Below are positions 38,136-50,031 of a stretch of 64,000 nucleotides of DNA, one piece after another (the stretch's first letter is position 1; every line of letters starts with the position of its first letter). This stretch comes from Pusillimonas sp. DMV24BSW_D. Its GTDB lineage: Bacteria; Pseudomonadota; Gammaproteobacteria; Burkholderiales; Burkholderiaceae_B. The stretch is from contig NZ_CP049990.1 of assembly GCF_011388195.1 (NCBI RefSeq), positions 2,356,001-2,420,000 on the forward strand, given 5' to 3'. The translations under genes were made by a program, and so were the position numbers. Below the pieces are notes generated by a model. That model ran no database searches, had not been told where the DNA came from, and saw only the letters and a list, made by a program, of their open reading frames with translations.

Positions 38136-39101
38136 ATGCGTGTATTTTCCAATCCAGTCGGTTCGGGCTCTCTTTGGTTTGATAACCTGACCACTGCCGA
38201 CGGCACCCCCGTTGCCTACGACCCGCAAGCACGTGCATTTCTACCGATGCCCCCTTTTTGTGCAAACCGCGAGCGGATTAACTGCAACTGGATTGCGCCT
38301 GAGCAAGGCGCCCTTTGTCGATCATGTGCCATGACGACGCTGACGCCCGACCCAAACATCCCCGACGCCATTTTCAACTGGGCGCTCACCGAAGCGGCCA
38401 AACGCTGGGTACTCGATAACCTGGGTCGATGGCATTGGTTCAGGCCGGAAGACCCTGGCACACGGCCCGTTTTCCATATGCTCGCCGAAGGCCTGATTCC
38501 TGTGCTTATGGGCCATGGTGACGGTGTCGTGACCATAAGCGTCGCCGAAGCTGATCCGGTGGTGGGTATTACCCGCCGCCAAACCCTTGCTGAACCTTAC
38601 CGGACCATGATGGGTCACATGCGCCACGAAATTGCACACATGCTTTGGTGGCGGTTAAGTTTGCGCGACGATTTTCTTGAGGCCTTTCGTGCTATGTTTG
38701 GCGACGAACGCGCCAATTACACCGCCGCGCTTCAACGTTATTACAACGAAGGCCCACCGTCCGACTGGACCCAGCACTTTCTAACCTCTTACGCTACTTC
38801 ACATCCGCATGAAGACTGGGCCGAGACGACAGCGCATTTATTACACCTGACTGATATTACCGACAGCTTCGTCGCGGCCGAATTGTCTTCCCCGGAATTA
38901 CCAACTGGAGGCTGGGACCCCTACGCGGAACCAGATACCAACCGTCTGATACATATCGCCGCATCGCTGACGGTAGGCGTCAATCACGTTAACCGCTCAA
39001 TGGGCTTGTCGGATCTTTACCCGTTTGTACTGTCAACCACCGCGCGCAATAAACTTGCTTTTGTGCATGATTGGTTGCGCCGTGGAGCTCAAGGCCTTTA
39101 A
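38136..39101 (+). CDS. putative zinc-binding metallopeptidase with N-terminal zinc ribbon
   Basis: 321 aa. An N-terminal four-cysteine ribbon (C42, C50, C61, C64) is followed by a gluzincin-like motif HEIAH (164-168) in [15 protein letters not shown] later conserved [14 protein letters not shown] could supply the third ligand. It matches the putative zinc-binding metallopeptidase family seen in many proteobacteria; no substrate is known. GGAGG lies 10 bases before the ATG. Its stop overlaps that of the convergent RND gene. Confidence 0.82.
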   Translation: MRVFSNPVGSGSLWFDNLTTADGTPVAYDPQARAFLPMPPFCANRERINCNWIAPEQGALCRSCAMTTLTPDPNIPDAIFNWALTEAAKRWVLDNLGRWHWFRPEDPGTRPVFHMLAEGLIPVLMGHGDGVVTISVAEADPVVGITRRQTLAEPYRTMMGHMRHEIAHMLWWRLSLRDDFLEAFRAMFGDERANYTAALQRYYNEGPPSDWTQHFLTSYATSHPHEDWAETTAHLLHLTDITDSFVAAELSSPELPTGGWDPYAEPDTNRLIHIAASLTVGVNHVNRSMGLSDLYPFVLSTTARNKLAFVHDWLRRGAQGL

Positions 39102-42100
39102 TACGCCTTAATATCTTCCAGAACCAAGTACAGACAAGGCACCAGAAACAGAATCAAAGCGGTGGCAAACACAATACCAAACCCCAGTGACACCGCCATA
39201 GGAATAATATAAGTGGCCTGAAGCGAAGTTTCAGCAATAATGGGCGCAAGACCACCAAAGGTAGTCAATGTTGTCAGGACGATGGGTCGGAAGCGACGCA
39301 ACCCCGCTTCGTAGATCGCCTGGGCCGGCCCCAAGCCCGCGTTTTGACGTCGGTTGGCATATGACACCATGATGAGCGAGTCATTCACCACGACGCCTGA
39401 CAATGCCACAATGCCCATGATACTGACCAGTGAAAGCTCCATCCCCAGAATCATGTGGCCGATAATTGCCCCCACTGCGCCGAAGGGTATCGCCAATATC
39501 ACCACCAAAGGTTGCAGATAGCTGCCGAAAGCGACTGCCAGCAATGCAAAAATAGCGATCATGGCCAGCCCGAAGCCGCCCCAAAGCGCCGCGGTGGATT
39601 CTCTGAGATCAGCCTGGCTGCCCTGAAAGCTCCAGGTCAGCCCTGGGAAATCCGCGCGCAGTTGCGGCAGTATTTCGGTTTGTACCAGTTCCAGCACCTG
39701 ACCAACTGCCGGCTTGGGTTCGACATCCGTACCGACGGTAATGATCCGCCGACCGTCTCGACGATCGATCGAGCGAAAAGAGGTGCTAACTGTGATCTCT
39801 GCCACATCAAGTAACGGCACCTCCTGACCCGAAGGCGTACGAATCACCAAGTTGTTCAAGTAATAAAGATCCTGGCGCTGAAACTCCGGCAAACGCACCC
39901 GAATTTCATTTTCATTAATGCCGCGCAACTGACGCAAGGCAATACTGCCGTAGAAAGCATCCCGCAGTTGTCGGCCTATGTCGGCGCCTGTAAGGCCCAA
40001 CGCCCGCCCTTCTGCTGTAAGACTAATATCGAACTGCGGTTTGCCGGGGCTGTAATTGTCGTTGACATTGCGGGTCTGATTAACTTGTTCCAGCTCTTCA
40101 ACAAACCGTTGGCTGGCCTGGGCAAGGATATCGATGTCGATATGGCTTAGGTCGACGCTAATGTCATCACGCCAACTGCCCGGTCCTTGCTCGGCCTCGA
40201 AAGTGATTTGATCCACACCTTTAAAATCGCCCAACTCGTTGCGCCACAGGGCAATGATCTCGTTGACCGTCATATCACGATCCTGCTCCGGGCGCAGCAC
40301 CAGTTCAACGTCGATAAACTGCTGTCCACCTCGCACATTCGTCTTGATGCCTTCGACATTGCGACTCAGATTATTCGCTTCGAACAGGCGTTGCGTGTCT
40401 TCAGTTATTGCCATGGCCAGCTCGCCGGCCTGACGAGCGGTCGTGCCAACCGGCAGTCGAACCGCCGCTTCGATTTCATCGGCCGGCGCCTCCGGCATCA
40501 TAATCATGCCCATATGGTCGCTGGTGGCATAGGCGCCCGAGACGACCATAATGGTAAAGGCAGCGCTAAGCGTGAAATAACGAAACCGTAGCGCCATATC
40601 CAACAGTGGCCGGTAAACCCGGTTAACCAACGCCTCGAACCCCTGGGAAAACGCACGCTGTACACGATGCATCCCGCGACCATAAACAGTAACGCTGCCG
40701 CGTCCACTGCGAGCCAGATGCGCAGGCAGAATAAACAGAGCCTCCACCAGGGAAATCGCCAGCACCAGTATCACCACCATACCCAACGGCCACCAGAACT
40801 TGCCTGTTGTACCGGGTATGAACAGCAATGGCAGGAAAGCGACGATATTAGTAAGAATACTGAAGGTCACCGGGCCGGCAATATCGCGCGCGCCTTTAAT
40901 GGCGGCCTCCATGAAACTCATACCCTTCTCACGGTACTCGTAGATGTTCTCTCCCACGACGATCGCGTCGTCAACCACAATACCCAACACCATGAGAAAG
41001 CCGAACATGGAAATCATATTAATACTGACCCCCATCGCCGGCAGGAACAATACACTACCAACAAAGGAAATGGTCATCCCCATCATGATCCAGAATGCCA
41101 GCCGATATTCCAGAAACAAGCTGAGGATCACCATGACGATGATCATGGCCATAACGCCATTACCAAGCAGCATGTTCATTCGCTCTTCAAACTGCTTGGC
41201 CCGGTTACTGTCTATGCGAACATCAACCCCCTCCGGTAGCGTGACAGACAGTTCAGCCATCACCTTTTCAACTGCATCGGCAATCTCCAGGGGCGACTGC
41301 TCACCCGTGCGGAAGATTTCAATCTCCACCGAATACTGGCCGTTAAACCGAGAATGAAACCCATCTTCCTCGAACCCATCGCGAACGGTGGCGATATCGC
41401 CAAGCGTAACCGTACCTCCCGAGTCCGCATTCAGGATCACAATGTCTTCAAACGCGTCAGCCCATTGCTTGCGCTCCTTAAGCCTTAGCAGAATATCGCC
41501 CTCTTCTGTGGCCATGGACCCTGCAGGAGTGTCGCGGCTGGACTGTTCGATTAGGCGGGCTACATCGGACAAAGTCAGGTCGTACTTTCGCAATGTCTCC
41601 TGGCTGATCTCGACACTGGTCATGTAATCGGGCACATCGTCGATGACGGCCTGCGTGATGGCGTCTTCCGAAAGTAACCGGTTGCGCACCTGCTCACCAA
41701 GCTGACGCAGTGTCCAGATATCCACATCGCCATATATCGTCAGTTCCATGACGTCCTGGGTTGGTACGACCAGTTGTACCCTTGGCTCCTCAGCCTCTTC
41801 AGGAAAGGTGCGTACACGATCCACCGCTTGCTGAATGTCCTGCAAGGCCTGCATCTGGTTACTGCCGGCAACCAGTTCCAGTAGGATGGTGCCGGTATCC
41901 TCACGGGCCGTAGAGGTCATCTCTTTAATGCTTTGGATACCCTGCACCGCCTCTTCGACGGGCAACAGAATACCCTTCTCCACTTCCTCGGGCGCGGCGC
42001 CAGGGTAATTAACCGTGACCTCGACAATATCCAGCTGAAATTCTGGAAAGACCTCTTTTTGCACCTGCAAAGCCATCCAGAAGCCGCCCACCAGCAACAG

Positions 42101-42187
42101 AATCATCATCAGGTTGGCGGCAATAGAGTTACGGGCCATCCACTCGATGGGGCCGACCCAACCCTTTCGGCCTGATTCGTCACTCAT
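39098..42187 (-). CDS. RND efflux permease (AcrB superfamily)
   Basis: Inner-membrane proton-driven efflux pump, 1029 aa, full length. Seen: the N-terminal porter segment [27 protein letters not shown]4 with the paired aspartates [19 protein letters not shown], and a mirrored second half with [21 protein letters not shown]. It resembles the HAE-type branch common in marine gammaproteobacteria more than AcrB/MexB. The ATG at 42187 overlaps the MFP stop by 8 bases. It is third of the OMF-MFP-RND operon; substrate unknown. Confidence 0.92.
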   Translation of the reverse strand: MSDESGRKGWVGPIEWMARNSIAANLMMILLLVGGFWMALQVQKEVFPEFQLDIVEVTVNYPGAAPEEVEKGILLPVEEAVQGIQSIKEMTSTAREDTGTILLELVAGSNQMQALQDIQQAVDRVRTFPEEAEEPRVQLVVPTQDVMELTIYGDVDIWTLRQLGEQVRNRLLSEDAITQAVIDDVPDYMTSVEISQETLRKYDLTLSDVARLIEQSSRDTPAGSMATEEGDILLRLKERKQWADAFEDIVILNADSGGTVTLGDIATVRDGFEEDGFHSRFNGQYSVEIEIFRTGEQSPLEIADAVEKVMAELSVTLPEGVDVRIDSNRAKQFEERMNMLLGNGVMAMIIVMVILSLFLEYRLAFWIMMGMTISFVGSVLFLPAMGVSINMISMFGFLMVLGIVVDDAIVVGENIYEYREKGMSFMEAAIKGARDIAGPVTFSILTNIVAFLPLLFIPGTTGKFWWPLGMVVILVLAISLVEALFILPAHLARSGRGSVTVYGRGMHRVQRAFSQGFEALVNRVYRPLLDMALRFRYFTLSAAFTIMVVSGAYATSDHMGMIMMPEAPADEIEAAVRLPVGTTARQAGELAMAITEDTQRLFEANNLSRNVEGIKTNVRGGQQFIDVELVLRPEQDRDMTVNEIIALWRNELGDFKGVDQITFEAEQGPGSWRDDISVDLSHIDIDILAQASQRFVEELEQVNQTRNVNDNYSPGKPQFDISLTAEGRALGLTGADIGRQLRDAFYGSIALRQLRGINENEIRVRLPEFQRQDLYYLNNLVIRTPSGQEVPLLDVAEITVSTSFRSIDRRDGRRIITVGTDVEPKPAVGQVLELVQTEILPQLRADFPGLTWSFQGSQADLRESTAALWGGFGLAMIAIFALLAVAFGSYLQPLVVILAIPFGAVGAIIGHMILGMELSLVSIMGIVALSGVVVNDSLIMVSYANRRQNAGLGPAQAIYEAGLRRFRPIVLTTLTTFGGLAPIIAETSLQATYIIPMAVSLGFGIVFATALILFLVPCLYLVLEDIKAY

Positions 42188-43397
42188 CGCGCTCACCTTC
42201 CAACCTTAATCGGGCTCCGTTGACGACAGAAGCCAAATCATTGGTGATAATCTGATCGCCATCCGCAAGCCCGGCACTAATGTAAGCGTATTCTTGATCC
42301 CGAAAGGCAATGTCGACATTGCGTATGGATAGCCGGTTGTCCTCCATGACCCAAACCGTGTCATTACGACGCACCAGATTTCGGTCAAGGCGAATCACGC
42401 TTTCCAACGGCCGTCCTTTTATCACCACCCGCACTTGAGTGCCGAGGATCAGCGGCGGTTTGCCTGCTGACTGCTCCAGCGCAAGCGGATCCTCCACCGT
42501 AATCAAGACCCGGGCCATGCGGGTATTGGCGTCCAGGTCACCCACCAGTTGCTGCAGTTCCCCTTCACGGGTTACCCCAGCCGGCCAGACCGTATCATGG
42601 CGCAAGGTAACCGGCGATTTCGGAGAATTGGGGTCATCGTTAAAATCCAACCACTGAAGCTTGGAAAGCGGAACGGTGGCCTCTACCCAGTATTGTTGGG
42701 TTCCCACCAACCGGCCGAGGGCCTGGCCGGGACTCACCTGTGAGCCTTCGGTGACCTCACGGCTGAGCACCCGGGCAGGGAAAGGCGCACGGATATCGGT
42801 TCGACCCAGATCCAATTCAGCCTGCCGCACAGCTGCTTCGGCCGCCATTATTTCAGCCTTCGCCTGTGCCATTTGCGGCTGGCGAAGCACCAGTGCTTTA
42901 CTGCCGGGCTCTATCTCTTCGCCCAATAACTGGAATTCTTGCAAAGCGACAGCTTGCTGGCCCTCCTCAAGCGCCAAATTCGCTTGCGCCTGCTGAAGCT
43001 CACTACGACGTTGATCAAGCACAGTGCGATAATCTGCCGGATCGATTCTTAGTAACACCTGGCCTTCATCAACCCGATTTCCGGGGGAAAACGCTTCGGC
43101 CTGCTCGATGACCTGGCCACCTACCCTTGAGCTCAACGTTATTTCCTGGGCAGGCATCACCATACCCATTACCTCTACTGACGGCCTGAAATCAGCGCCG
43201 CTAACCGTTTGAACATCAACCAGCATCGCGGTTTCACGGACGGTGTCCGAGCGGGTGGCAGAGGGCTCCGTTTCGAAAATCAGCCAAATCAGGACGACAC
43301 CCGTAAGCAGAATCAACAATGTTATAAAGCCGGTTTTTACGGGGCCGGCCCTGTGCGCTTCGGGACGGACAACATTTTCATCGACGGGGTGGCTCAT
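42180..43397 (-). CDS. RND periplasmic adaptor (membrane fusion protein)
   Basis: HlyD/AcrA-type adaptor, 405 aa. One N-terminal membrane segment ([20 protein letters not shown]), a biotinyl-lipoyl half near [23 protein letters not shown], a long coiled-coil hairpin ([21 protein letters not shown]), then the second lipoyl half [22 protein letters not shown] and beta-barrel domains. It overlaps the OMF gene by ATGA and the RND gene by 8 bases. It is membrane-anchored by a TM helix; no lipobox is present. Confidence 0.9.
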   Translation of the reverse strand: MSHPVDENVVRPEAHRAGPVKTGFITLLILLTGVVLIWLIFETEPSATRSDTVRETAMLVDVQTVSGADFRPSVEVMGMVMPAQEITLSSRVGGQVIEQAEAFSPGNRVDEGQVLLRIDPADYRTVLDQRRSELQQAQANLALEEGQQAVALQEFQLLGEEIEPGSKALVLRQPQMAQAKAEIMAAEAAVRQAELDLGRTDIRAPFPARVLSREVTEGSQVSPGQALGRLVGTQQYWVEATVPLSKLQWLDFNDDPNSPKSPVTLRHDTVWPAGVTREGELQQLVGDLDANTRMARVLITVEDPLALEQSAGKPPLILGTQVRVVIKGRPLESVIRLDRNLVRRNDTVWVMEDNRLSIRNVDIAFRDQEYAYISAGLADGDQIITNDLASVVNGARLRLEGERDE

Positions 43398-44794
43398 AAA
43401 GAGTCATTCTCCGAATTTGTGGCATTCTGATTGTTGGATGGCTGTTCTAGGGTTTCGATACTGCCCGCCAGCGCCCGATACAGCGCGACCCGGCTAGAGA
43501 GCGACTGCTGACGGGTCGCCAGCTGTGTGCGCCTGAGGTTTTGCTGTTCCTGCAAAGCGTCCAGCACTTCGATATAACTGACGGCGCCATTCAGGTAGCG
43601 GTTACGCAACTGCCGGTAGGTCGCGTCAGCTAATTGAATTCGCGTTGCTAGATTTTCCAGGCGTCGGCGTTGTTCTTGCTCTCGGGTCAACGCATCTTCA
43701 ACCTCTTGAATGGCGGTGAGAACCGCCTGGCCATATTCTCGCACCCGTTCCTCGCGCAAGGCCTGCGAGCGCCGCACCTCCGCTCGACGCTCTCCCCCAT
43801 CCACCACCGGCATCACCAGATTGCCGGCCAAGGCAAGCAGCCAGTTATAAAAAAGGTCGCCGGAGCCGCGCGACTGAGAACTCAGTGATACATCGATGGA
43901 AAAACGGGGGAAGCGATTACTGATCGCGGCGGCCAATTCGCGATCTGCGGCCTGAATCAACCACCACGCCTGTTGCAGGTCTGGGCGCCGCTGAACAAGC
44001 TCAGCGGGTATCCCGGTTTCAGGCAACTCCGGGAGTGTGGGTAAAGCACCGTCGTCAGGTAACTGAACCCGGCCCGGCGATTGCCCGACCAGCACAGCCA
44101 GTTGATTTTCAAGGACACCGATCTGTGCGTTCGTTTCGTTAATACGATCAGCCGACGCCGCAACCAACTGGCGTTGACGCAAGACATCTGCACTGCTGCT
44201 CAGGCCTACGCCAAAGCGGGTTTCTATTACCTTGAGTACAGTACGATTAGTTTCAAGCTGACGCTGCGCCAGATCACGTTGCGCCCGCTGTTCCAATAAC
44301 TGAAACCACGTATTGGAAATTTCCCCGCTCAGGGAAATGGCCGCCGCCTGGTAGTCTGCCAGACTCACCGACGCACGAAATTGATCTGCTTCTGTCAGAG
44401 ACTGCACTCTACCCCACAGATCGACCTCATAACTCGCGCTTAGCCCAACACTAAAGAGGTTGGCGTCGGTATTGTCAGGCCCTTCTTGCCGTTCAGCGCT
44501 GCTAGTCGCGTCAAGTGACGGATACAACAAGGCTTCCTGGCGGCGGGCTACGGCCCGCGCCTGAAGCAAACGTTGATAGGCGGCCTGAAGACTCAAATTA
44601 TCGTCCAGTGCCCGTCGCACAAGCTGATTCAAGTGCCGATCGTCAAACGATTTCCACCATGTATCGGAGACAGGTTGTTGCCCTGTCTCTGAAAATGAAT
44701 CGGGCAGTGTCGTTGGTTGGTTCAACACAGGCTGTCGGGTAGAGCACGCAGCAAGAAACAACACCAGAATAAGGGGAAATAGCCGGTACGACAT
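43394..44794 (-). CDS. outer-membrane efflux lipoprotein (NodT family)
   Basis: TolC-like outer-membrane factor, 466 aa. Seen: an N-terminal lipobox (FLAAC), WWKSFDDRHLNQLVRRAL, YEVDLWGRVQSL, and the repeated helical half ending RYLNGAVSYIEVLDALQEQQ. It begins two bases after the ilvD stop with no convincing Shine-Dalgarno, which suggests coupling to ilvD translation. It is the first gene of a complete tripartite efflux set. Confidence 0.9.
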   Translation of the reverse strand: MSYRLFPLILVLFLAACSTRQPVLNQPTTLPDSFSETGQQPVSDTWWKSFDDRHLNQLVRRALDDNLSLQAAYQRLLQARAVARRQEALLYPSLDATSSAERQEGPDNTDANLFSVGLSASYEVDLWGRVQSLTEADQFRASVSLADYQAAAISLSGEISNTWFQLLEQRAQRDLAQRQLETNRTVLKVIETRFGVGLSSSADVLRQRQLVAASADRINETNAQIGVLENQLAVLVGQSPGRVQLPDDGALPTLPELPETGIPAELVQRRPDLQQAWWLIQAADRELAAAISNRFPRFSIDVSLSSQSRGSGDLFYNWLLALAGNLVMPVVDGGERRAEVRRSQALREERVREYGQAVLTAIQEVEDALTREQEQRRRLENLATRIQLADATYRQLRNRYLNGAVSYIEVLDALQEQQNLRRTQLATRQQSLSSRVALYRALAGSIETLEQPSNNQNATNSENDSL

Positions 44795-44796
44795 AA

Positions 44797-46479
44797 CTAT
44801 GTGTCGGTCACCGCACCACGGCTGGCCGTACCAACCAATTTTGCATATTTACCCAACACCCCACGCGTGTAGCGCGGCGCAGGCGGCCTCCAGGCGGCAC
44901 GGCGTTGGGCGAGTTCTTCATCGGAAACGTCTACCTGAAGCAGCAGATGGTCCGCATCGATCGTGATCAGATCCCCTTCCTCGATGAGCGCAATGGTGCC
45001 GCCAACATAAGCCTCCGGCGCAACATGGCCGACCACCATCCCCCAGGTGCCGCCGGAAAAGCGGCCATCTGTGATCAGGCCAACGCTGTCGGTGAAACCC
45101 TTGCCGATCAATGCCGAAGTGGGGCTAAGCATCTCGCGCATGCCGGGGCCACCCTTGGGGCCTTCATAGCGAATAACAATGATGTCTCCATGGCGAATCT
45201 GGTCGGCCATAATTGCAGCCATTGTCTCGTCTTCTGAGTTGAACACCCGGGCGGGGCCCGTAATACTGCGCTTTTTTAACCCTGTGATCTTGGCCACACC
45301 ACCCTCGCCGGCGAGGTTACCCTTAAGGATAGCCAAATGTCCTTGCGCATACAGTGGTTGATCAAATGGCCGAATGACTTCCTGACCGGTAGGCGGTACC
45401 TCGGGAATATGCTCAAGATTTTCGGCCACAGTGCGGCCCGTCATCGTTATGCAGTCGCCATGCAAAAGCCCGTTTGCCAATAGTACTTTCATCACCTGAG
45501 GGATACCCCCGGCTCGGTGTAAATCAACAGCAACAAACCGCCCCGAGGGCTTCATATCACACAGTACCGGAACCTTCTTGCGAATGATTTCGAAATCGTC
45601 AATCGTCAACGGTACGTCGGCTGCCGAGGCGATCGCCATCAGGTGCAGCACTGCATTGGTTGATCCACCGGTCGCCATGATTATTGCGATGGCGTTTTCC
45701 AGCGCCTTTCGGGTAACAATATCGCGTGGTTTGAGGTCGCTCTTGATCGCGTTTACCAACGCTTCAGACGATGCGGCGACCGAATCCGCTTTTTCCGGAT
45801 CGGGGTTGGCCATGGTTGACGATGAAGGCATCGACATGCCCATGGCTTCAATCGCGGCCGACATGGTATTGGCGGTGTACATGCCACCGCAGGATCCATA
45901 GCTTGGGCAAGCGTTTCGCTCGATGCCGTCATAATCTTCCTTGCTCATCGTGCCGGCACTATAAGCGCCGACGGCCTCGAATGACGAAACGATGGTGAGT
46001 GGGACGCCTTTCCATTCGCCCGGTTTAATCGTGCCGCCGTAACAGAAAATAGCGGGGATGTTCATGCGTAGCATGGCCATCATCGCGCCGGGCATGTTCT
46101 TGTCACAGCCTCCGACTACTAACACACCGTCCATGAACTGGCTTTGCGTAGCGGTTTCTATGGCATCGGCAATCACTTCGCGCGACACCAGGGAATACTT
46201 CATTCCTTCTGTACCCATGGCAATGCCGTCGGTAACCGTCGGGAAACCGAACGTTTGCGGCATGGCGCCTGCCGCCTTAAGCGCGCCTTCCGCGCGCGCC
46301 GCCAATGGGCCAATGCCGGCGTTACACGGGTTCATCGTTGAATGGCCGCTGGCCACACCCACAATGGCCTTGTTGAAATCAGCATCGGTAAACCCGACGG
46401 CGCGCAGCATGGCACGGTTAGGGCTGCGGGATATGCCCTCGGTGATTGTTTTGGAGCGGCGGTTGAGCGGTGAATTCAT
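44797..46479 (-). CDS. ilvD: dihydroxy-acid dehydratase
   Basis: Fe-S dehydratase in valine/isoleucine (and pantothenate) synthesis, 560 aa. Cysteines are at C52 ([12 protein letters not shown]), in [15 protein letters not shown] and in [18 protein letters not shown]; the C-terminal [19 protein letters not shown] matches the family. No other ilv gene is nearby. Downstream, an RND operon begins 2 bases after its stop. The 182-bp region upstream separates it from the divergent serine hydrolase. Confidence 0.95.
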   Translation of the reverse strand: MNSPLNRRSKTITEGISRSPNRAMLRAVGFTDADFNKAIVGVASGHSTMNPCNAGIGPLAARAEGALKAAGAMPQTFGFPTVTDGIAMGTEGMKYSLVSREVIADAIETATQSQFMDGVLVVGGCDKNMPGAMMAMLRMNIPAIFCYGGTIKPGEWKGVPLTIVSSFEAVGAYSAGTMSKEDYDGIERNACPSYGSCGGMYTANTMSAAIEAMGMSMPSSSTMANPDPEKADSVAASSEALVNAIKSDLKPRDIVTRKALENAIAIIMATGGSTNAVLHLMAIASAADVPLTIDDFEIIRKKVPVLCDMKPSGRFVAVDLHRAGGIPQVMKVLLANGLLHGDCITMTGRTVAENLEHIPEVPPTGQEVIRPFDQPLYAQGHLAILKGNLAGEGGVAKITGLKKRSITGPARVFNSEDETMAAIMADQIRHGDIIVIRYEGPKGGPGMREMLSPTSALIGKGFTDSVGLITDGRFSGGTWGMVVGHVAPEAYVGGTIALIEEGDLITIDADHLLLQVDVSDEELAQRRAAWRPPAPRYTRGVLGKYAKLVGTASRGAVTDT

Positions 46480-46661
46480 AAAGATTCCCCTGATTCAGAT
46501 GGAAAAAGGATACCCCCCTTTTCACCTACGTTCAGCGTTTAGCGATGAAATTCCGGGGCAACCATTAGAGTAACCTAGTGATCGTGTTATTTTTTGGATA
46601 GCGTTGTTTTGCGCGACTGAACGTGCGACCGCGTCTCAATCCTAAAAGGACTCACAAGCTT

Positions 46662-47675
46662 ATGTCGTCACTCGCAAACCGAACCGGTGTCCTGCTGCTG
46701 ATTTTTCTATTCCCGCTTGTTTGCGCAGCAAGCGAGCGGGACTGGCGCGTCGACATGAAGAATGACGCGGAACAACTGACACGCTTACATTCTTTAGTCA
46801 TCATGCACCAGGGGCAGGAGGTAGCAGCAATGGACTTCAGCGGTACCGGCCTGGATACGCCGGTCAATATCAAGTCCTTATCCAAGACCGTACTGGCTGC
46901 ACTGGTGGGCATCGCTATTGAAAAGGATGTATTCGAAGGCGTGGATCAGCCTGTGGTGGATACGCTTGGAGATCAGGTGCCAAATGCTGCAACTGACGGG
47001 GTCGAGCACATCACCCTGGGGAATTTACTGTCAATGCAGGCCGGCTTGCAGCGCACCTCGGGTGGCTATTACGGCGATTGGGTAAAAAGTAATAATTGGG
47101 TCGATTATGTGCTAACCCGCCCCTTTGTCGATGAACCTGGCGGACGCATGCTTTATTCCTCGGGTAATACTCATCTGCTCTCCGCTGCGCTCACAGAAAG
47201 CACGGGTCGAACGACGCTGGATTTGGCGCGAGACTGGCTAGGTGAGCCCCTTGGCATTACATTCCCGCCGTGGGACCAGGACCCTCAAGGCATCTACCTT
47301 GGTGGCAACAATATGATGCTTTCGCCACGCGCGCTGGCGCGTATTGGCGAGCTCTACCGCAGCGCTGGGAAGGTGGGGGAACGACGACTGTTTTCAGAAC
47401 GTTGGGTAGATGAGTCCTGGCGTGGCCGAGGCCGCTCCGCCTATACCGACCACCCTTACGGTTACGGCTGGTTTCTGCACCCGCTCGCGGGTGAACCAGG
47501 TTATTACGGGCGCGGTTACGGCGGGCAGTTGCTTTATGTCATTCCCTCGTTAGAACTGACCGTGGTCATGACATCGGATCCGACACCGCCTTCTCCCGGT
47601 TCACGCTACTTAAGGCGCCAAGTTCAGTTGCTGGAAAAGCATGTTATTCCCGCCTTTCGCAGTCGCCTCAATTAA
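46662..47675 (+). CDS. periplasmic serine hydrolase, beta-lactamase/transpeptidase-like
   Basis: Class C beta-lactamase-like protein, 337 aa. A signal peptide occupies residues 1-~23. The SxxK nucleophile is S72-L-S-K75, YSSGNT takes the place of the YxN motif, and the C-terminal GYGGQLLYVIPS lies near the usual HxG/KTG region. The ATG at 46662 is chosen because it starts the signal peptide; GTG 46623 would add a basic extension. This fold includes esterases and D-aminopeptidases, so activity on beta-lactams is not implied. Confidence 0.83.
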   Translation: MSSLANRTGVLLLIFLFPLVCAASERDWRVDMKNDAEQLTRLHSLVIMHQGQEVAAMDFSGTGLDTPVNIKSLSKTVLAALVGIAIEKDVFEGVDQPVVDTLGDQVPNAATDGVEHITLGNLLSMQAGLQRTSGGYYGDWVKSNNWVDYVLTRPFVDEPGGRMLYSSGNTHLLSAALTESTGRTTLDLARDWLGEPLGITFPPWDQDPQGIYLGGNNMMLSPRALARIGELYRSAGKVGERRLFSERWVDESWRGRGRSAYTDHPYGYGWFLHPLAGEPGYYGRGYGGQLLYVIPSLELTVVMTSDPTPPSPGSRYLRRQVQLLEKHVIPAFRSRLN

Positions 47676-47680
47676 ATTCA

Positions 47681-48996
47681 TCACGCGCTACTCTGGCCTG
47701 GGCTTAAGAACCCAGCGGTCATCCGGCTATAAGGACGCTGAGCCAGGCGCTCGTTGACCAATGACTGGTGAATATCTCGGGCCCCACCACGACTCGCCGC
47801 TTCGATCAGCGTAAGGTCGATAATATCTCGCTGTGCATGGCTGCCTCCGAAAACACCACAAAAGTGGCGAACAGGTAGTAGAATTTCCACCGCTTTTCCG
47901 TCATTTTCATGCCAGAACGCTGTAAAACCCTGCACCAGCGGTAGCCCAATACGGTCGATCCACTCAGCGCAGGGAGAGTCTGCTGCGGATTGCTGCATTC
48001 GCATAACCAACGCATTCAGTTCAGAATCAAGTCCAGCGCCAAGAAATGCCATCGCCGCGTGCCAATCGTTAAAGGGATAGGTTTTTCCATCGGCATGATT
48101 ACGCCAGACTTGCGCCAACTCTTTCCAGCGATCACCCACATCAACGTTACAAAGATGCAACCGCCACAAAAGCGCTGAAGCGTCGACCATTTCGAGCGCC
48201 CCGGGCTTTTACTATCACGAACGGCGCTGTCGTAAAGCGCTAAAGCTTGATCTGTTTGGCCAAGATCAAGATGAAATACCGCCCGATGCCACCAATTATG
48301 AACTTTGAAAAAATTAAGCTCACCGCTCCAGTATGGTTCACGGGCGAGCATCCAGCCAATACCGTCTTCGGGCCGTCCTTGCATTTCCATTACATGTGCC
48401 ACGGCATGATGCGCCCAACAATCCAAAGGCTCCAGGGTAAGCGCGTTGCGACCGGTATCTTCCGCCTGCGCGTAGTGCCCATCTTCCTCAAGCCCAAACG
48501 CATACATGCCGAGCACCACCGAATAACCTGGCATCTGCTCAGACCAAAGGGGCATCGCCCGAGCGATGCGTTCGCGCATGTTGCGCGAATCAGCGCAGTA
48601 AAAATCCAACAAATGGCCCGTCTGCAACGCCAAAAGATCTCGCGGAAAATACATATTGTGCAAATTAAGCATCTGCGCTGCTTTAACCCAGTGTCCTGAA
48701 GACAACACCCTTGCCGCATCAAATAAGGAGCGTTCCCGACTGTTCATTTTCAGGTTGTGCGCCGTGGATAACTGACTAGTCGCCAGCTCGAATGCCGCCG
48801 GCTCTGATGACAACGCCAACATCAGCGCTTTGGCGATATGGGCCATAGGAAAATCCGGCGACACGGCTAAGGCACGATCAAGCAACGCAATCGGATCTCC
48901 GTGATACAGATTAAAAGCCGCAATTGCCTGTTCGTATGCATCCAGCGACTCACAGTTGGCGTTGGTCACTTCGTTACCCTGCATATCGCTGGTCAT
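47681..48996 (-). pseudogene. TPR-repeat protein broken by a frameshift
   Basis: Two overlapping minus-strand frames together make one family-length protein. The 5' part (48996 to ~48200) gives tetratricopeptide-like segments (YAQAEDTGRNALTLEPLDCW, GWMLAREPYWSGELNFF, ALALYDSAVRDSKSPG). The 3' part (from ~48200 to 47681) resumes with LEMVDASALLWRLHL and runs to SPGQSSA. Joining needs one extra G in the G4 tract (C4 on the plus strand at 48199-48202). The ATG at 48996 has GGAGG 5 bases upstream. A genuine mutation or a sequencing error are both possible. It follows the ECF42 locus on the same strand. Confidence 0.75.
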
Positions 48997-49125
48997 CATG
49001 ACCTCCGGACGCAATTCACTTAAGCAAAAATTCTAAATCGCTTAGTTCCAATGGCATATCGTCCACATACCCGAGGCCATGATTCTTTCATAACAACCCT
49101 GGTTAGGGCTGTTTGCACGTGCTTC

Positions 49126-49578
49126 TTAGTCAGAAATGTTCGGCTCAACCAGTTTAGCCAGTTGGGCAAGAGACTCCTGCCAACCTAAATAGCAGGCCTC
49201 AATGGGAATGACAGAAGGAATCCCTTCCTGAACAATCCATAACTCGGTCCCGCATGACACCGGTTTGAAGTCAATCGTGACTTGCATTTCACCAGGAAGA
49301 TTGGCGTCATCAAAACGATCGGTATGGCGAATACGTTCATTTGGCACCAGTTCAACGAAATTAACGGTAAATGAGTGGCTGTCGCCCGTACCAAAGTTGA
49401 TGAACGACATTCGATAGCCGCCGCCAAGACGCACATCCATTTCATGAATCGTGCCTGTAAACCCGTATGGTGGTAGCCAGTACTCCAGCGCCTGTTTATC
49501 AGTAAATGCTTTATAGACGCGCTCAACCGGGGCCTTCAGGACGCGGTGCAAGCGAACGGTGCCGGTTTCTTCAGACAT
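49126..49578 (-). CDS. SRPBCC/AHSA1-family protein
   Basis: Activator-of-Hsp90-like START-fold protein, 150 aa from ATG 49578, which has GGGAGA 8 bases upstream. Typical segments are HRVLKAPVERVYKAFTD near the N-terminus and TGTIHEMDVRLGGGYRMSF in the middle. Ligand unknown. Proteins of this type recur in ECF-sigma-associated DGPF/VOC clusters, which is its setting here. Confidence 0.85.
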   Translation of the reverse strand: MSEETGTVRLHRVLKAPVERVYKAFTDKQALEYWLPPYGFTGTIHEMDVRLGGGYRMSFINFGTGDSHSFTVNFVELVPNERIRHTDRFDDANLPGEMQVTIDFKPVSCGTELWIVQEGIPSVIPIEACYLGWQESLAQLAKLVEPNISD

Positions 49579-49662
49579 GTTTAATTCTCCCAAATATTAA
49601 GTTCGCGGCGTTTACTTGATAACGCGCTGATTCATTCACTAAAACTGCTTTTTTGCTCGTTA

Positions 49663-50031
49663 TTAACGGTTGTTGTCTTGCGCCATTAGCTCCCGCACCG
49701 GGCGTATTTCCACACTGCCGTAGCGCGCCGGGGGAATCTTTTCCGCCAATCGAATGGCTTCATTCATATCCCGGGCTTCGAGCATGTAAAACCCGGCCAA
49801 TTGCTCTTTGGTTTCGGCAAAGGGGCCGTCGGTAATGAGGGGTTTGCCATCGCGCATTCGCAACGTTGTAGCCGTTTCCGTTGAAAGCAAAGGCGCACCG
49901 TCCAGAAAATGACCACTTTCGGTTAAGTCGGCCACACACGCCATACACTCACGGTTCAGGGCGTCCCACTCTTCCTGCGACTTTTCCTGCATGGACTTTT
50001 CGTTGTAATACACCAAACATAAATATTTCAT
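49663..50031 (-). CDS. YCII/DGPF-domain protein
   Basis: Small YCII-related protein, 122 aa, carrying the eponymous DGPF motif in ITDGPFAETKEQLAGFYML (about residues 66-84). Genes of this family are the usual targets of ECF42 sigma factors. Start ATG 50031 overlaps the VOC stop by four bases. Biochemical function is unknown. Confidence 0.9.
   Translation of the reverse strand: MKYLCLVYYNEKSMQEKSQEEWDALNRECMACVADLTESGHFLDGAPLLSTETATTLRMRDGKPLITDGPFAETKEQLAGFYMLEARDMNEAIRLAEKIPPARYGSVEIRPVRELMAQDNNR

Noticed and set aside
39098-44794. Efflux operon as a mobile element
   Set aside because: No integrase, transposase or flanking repeats were found. Horizontal origin is possible from its appearance but unsupported by boundaries.
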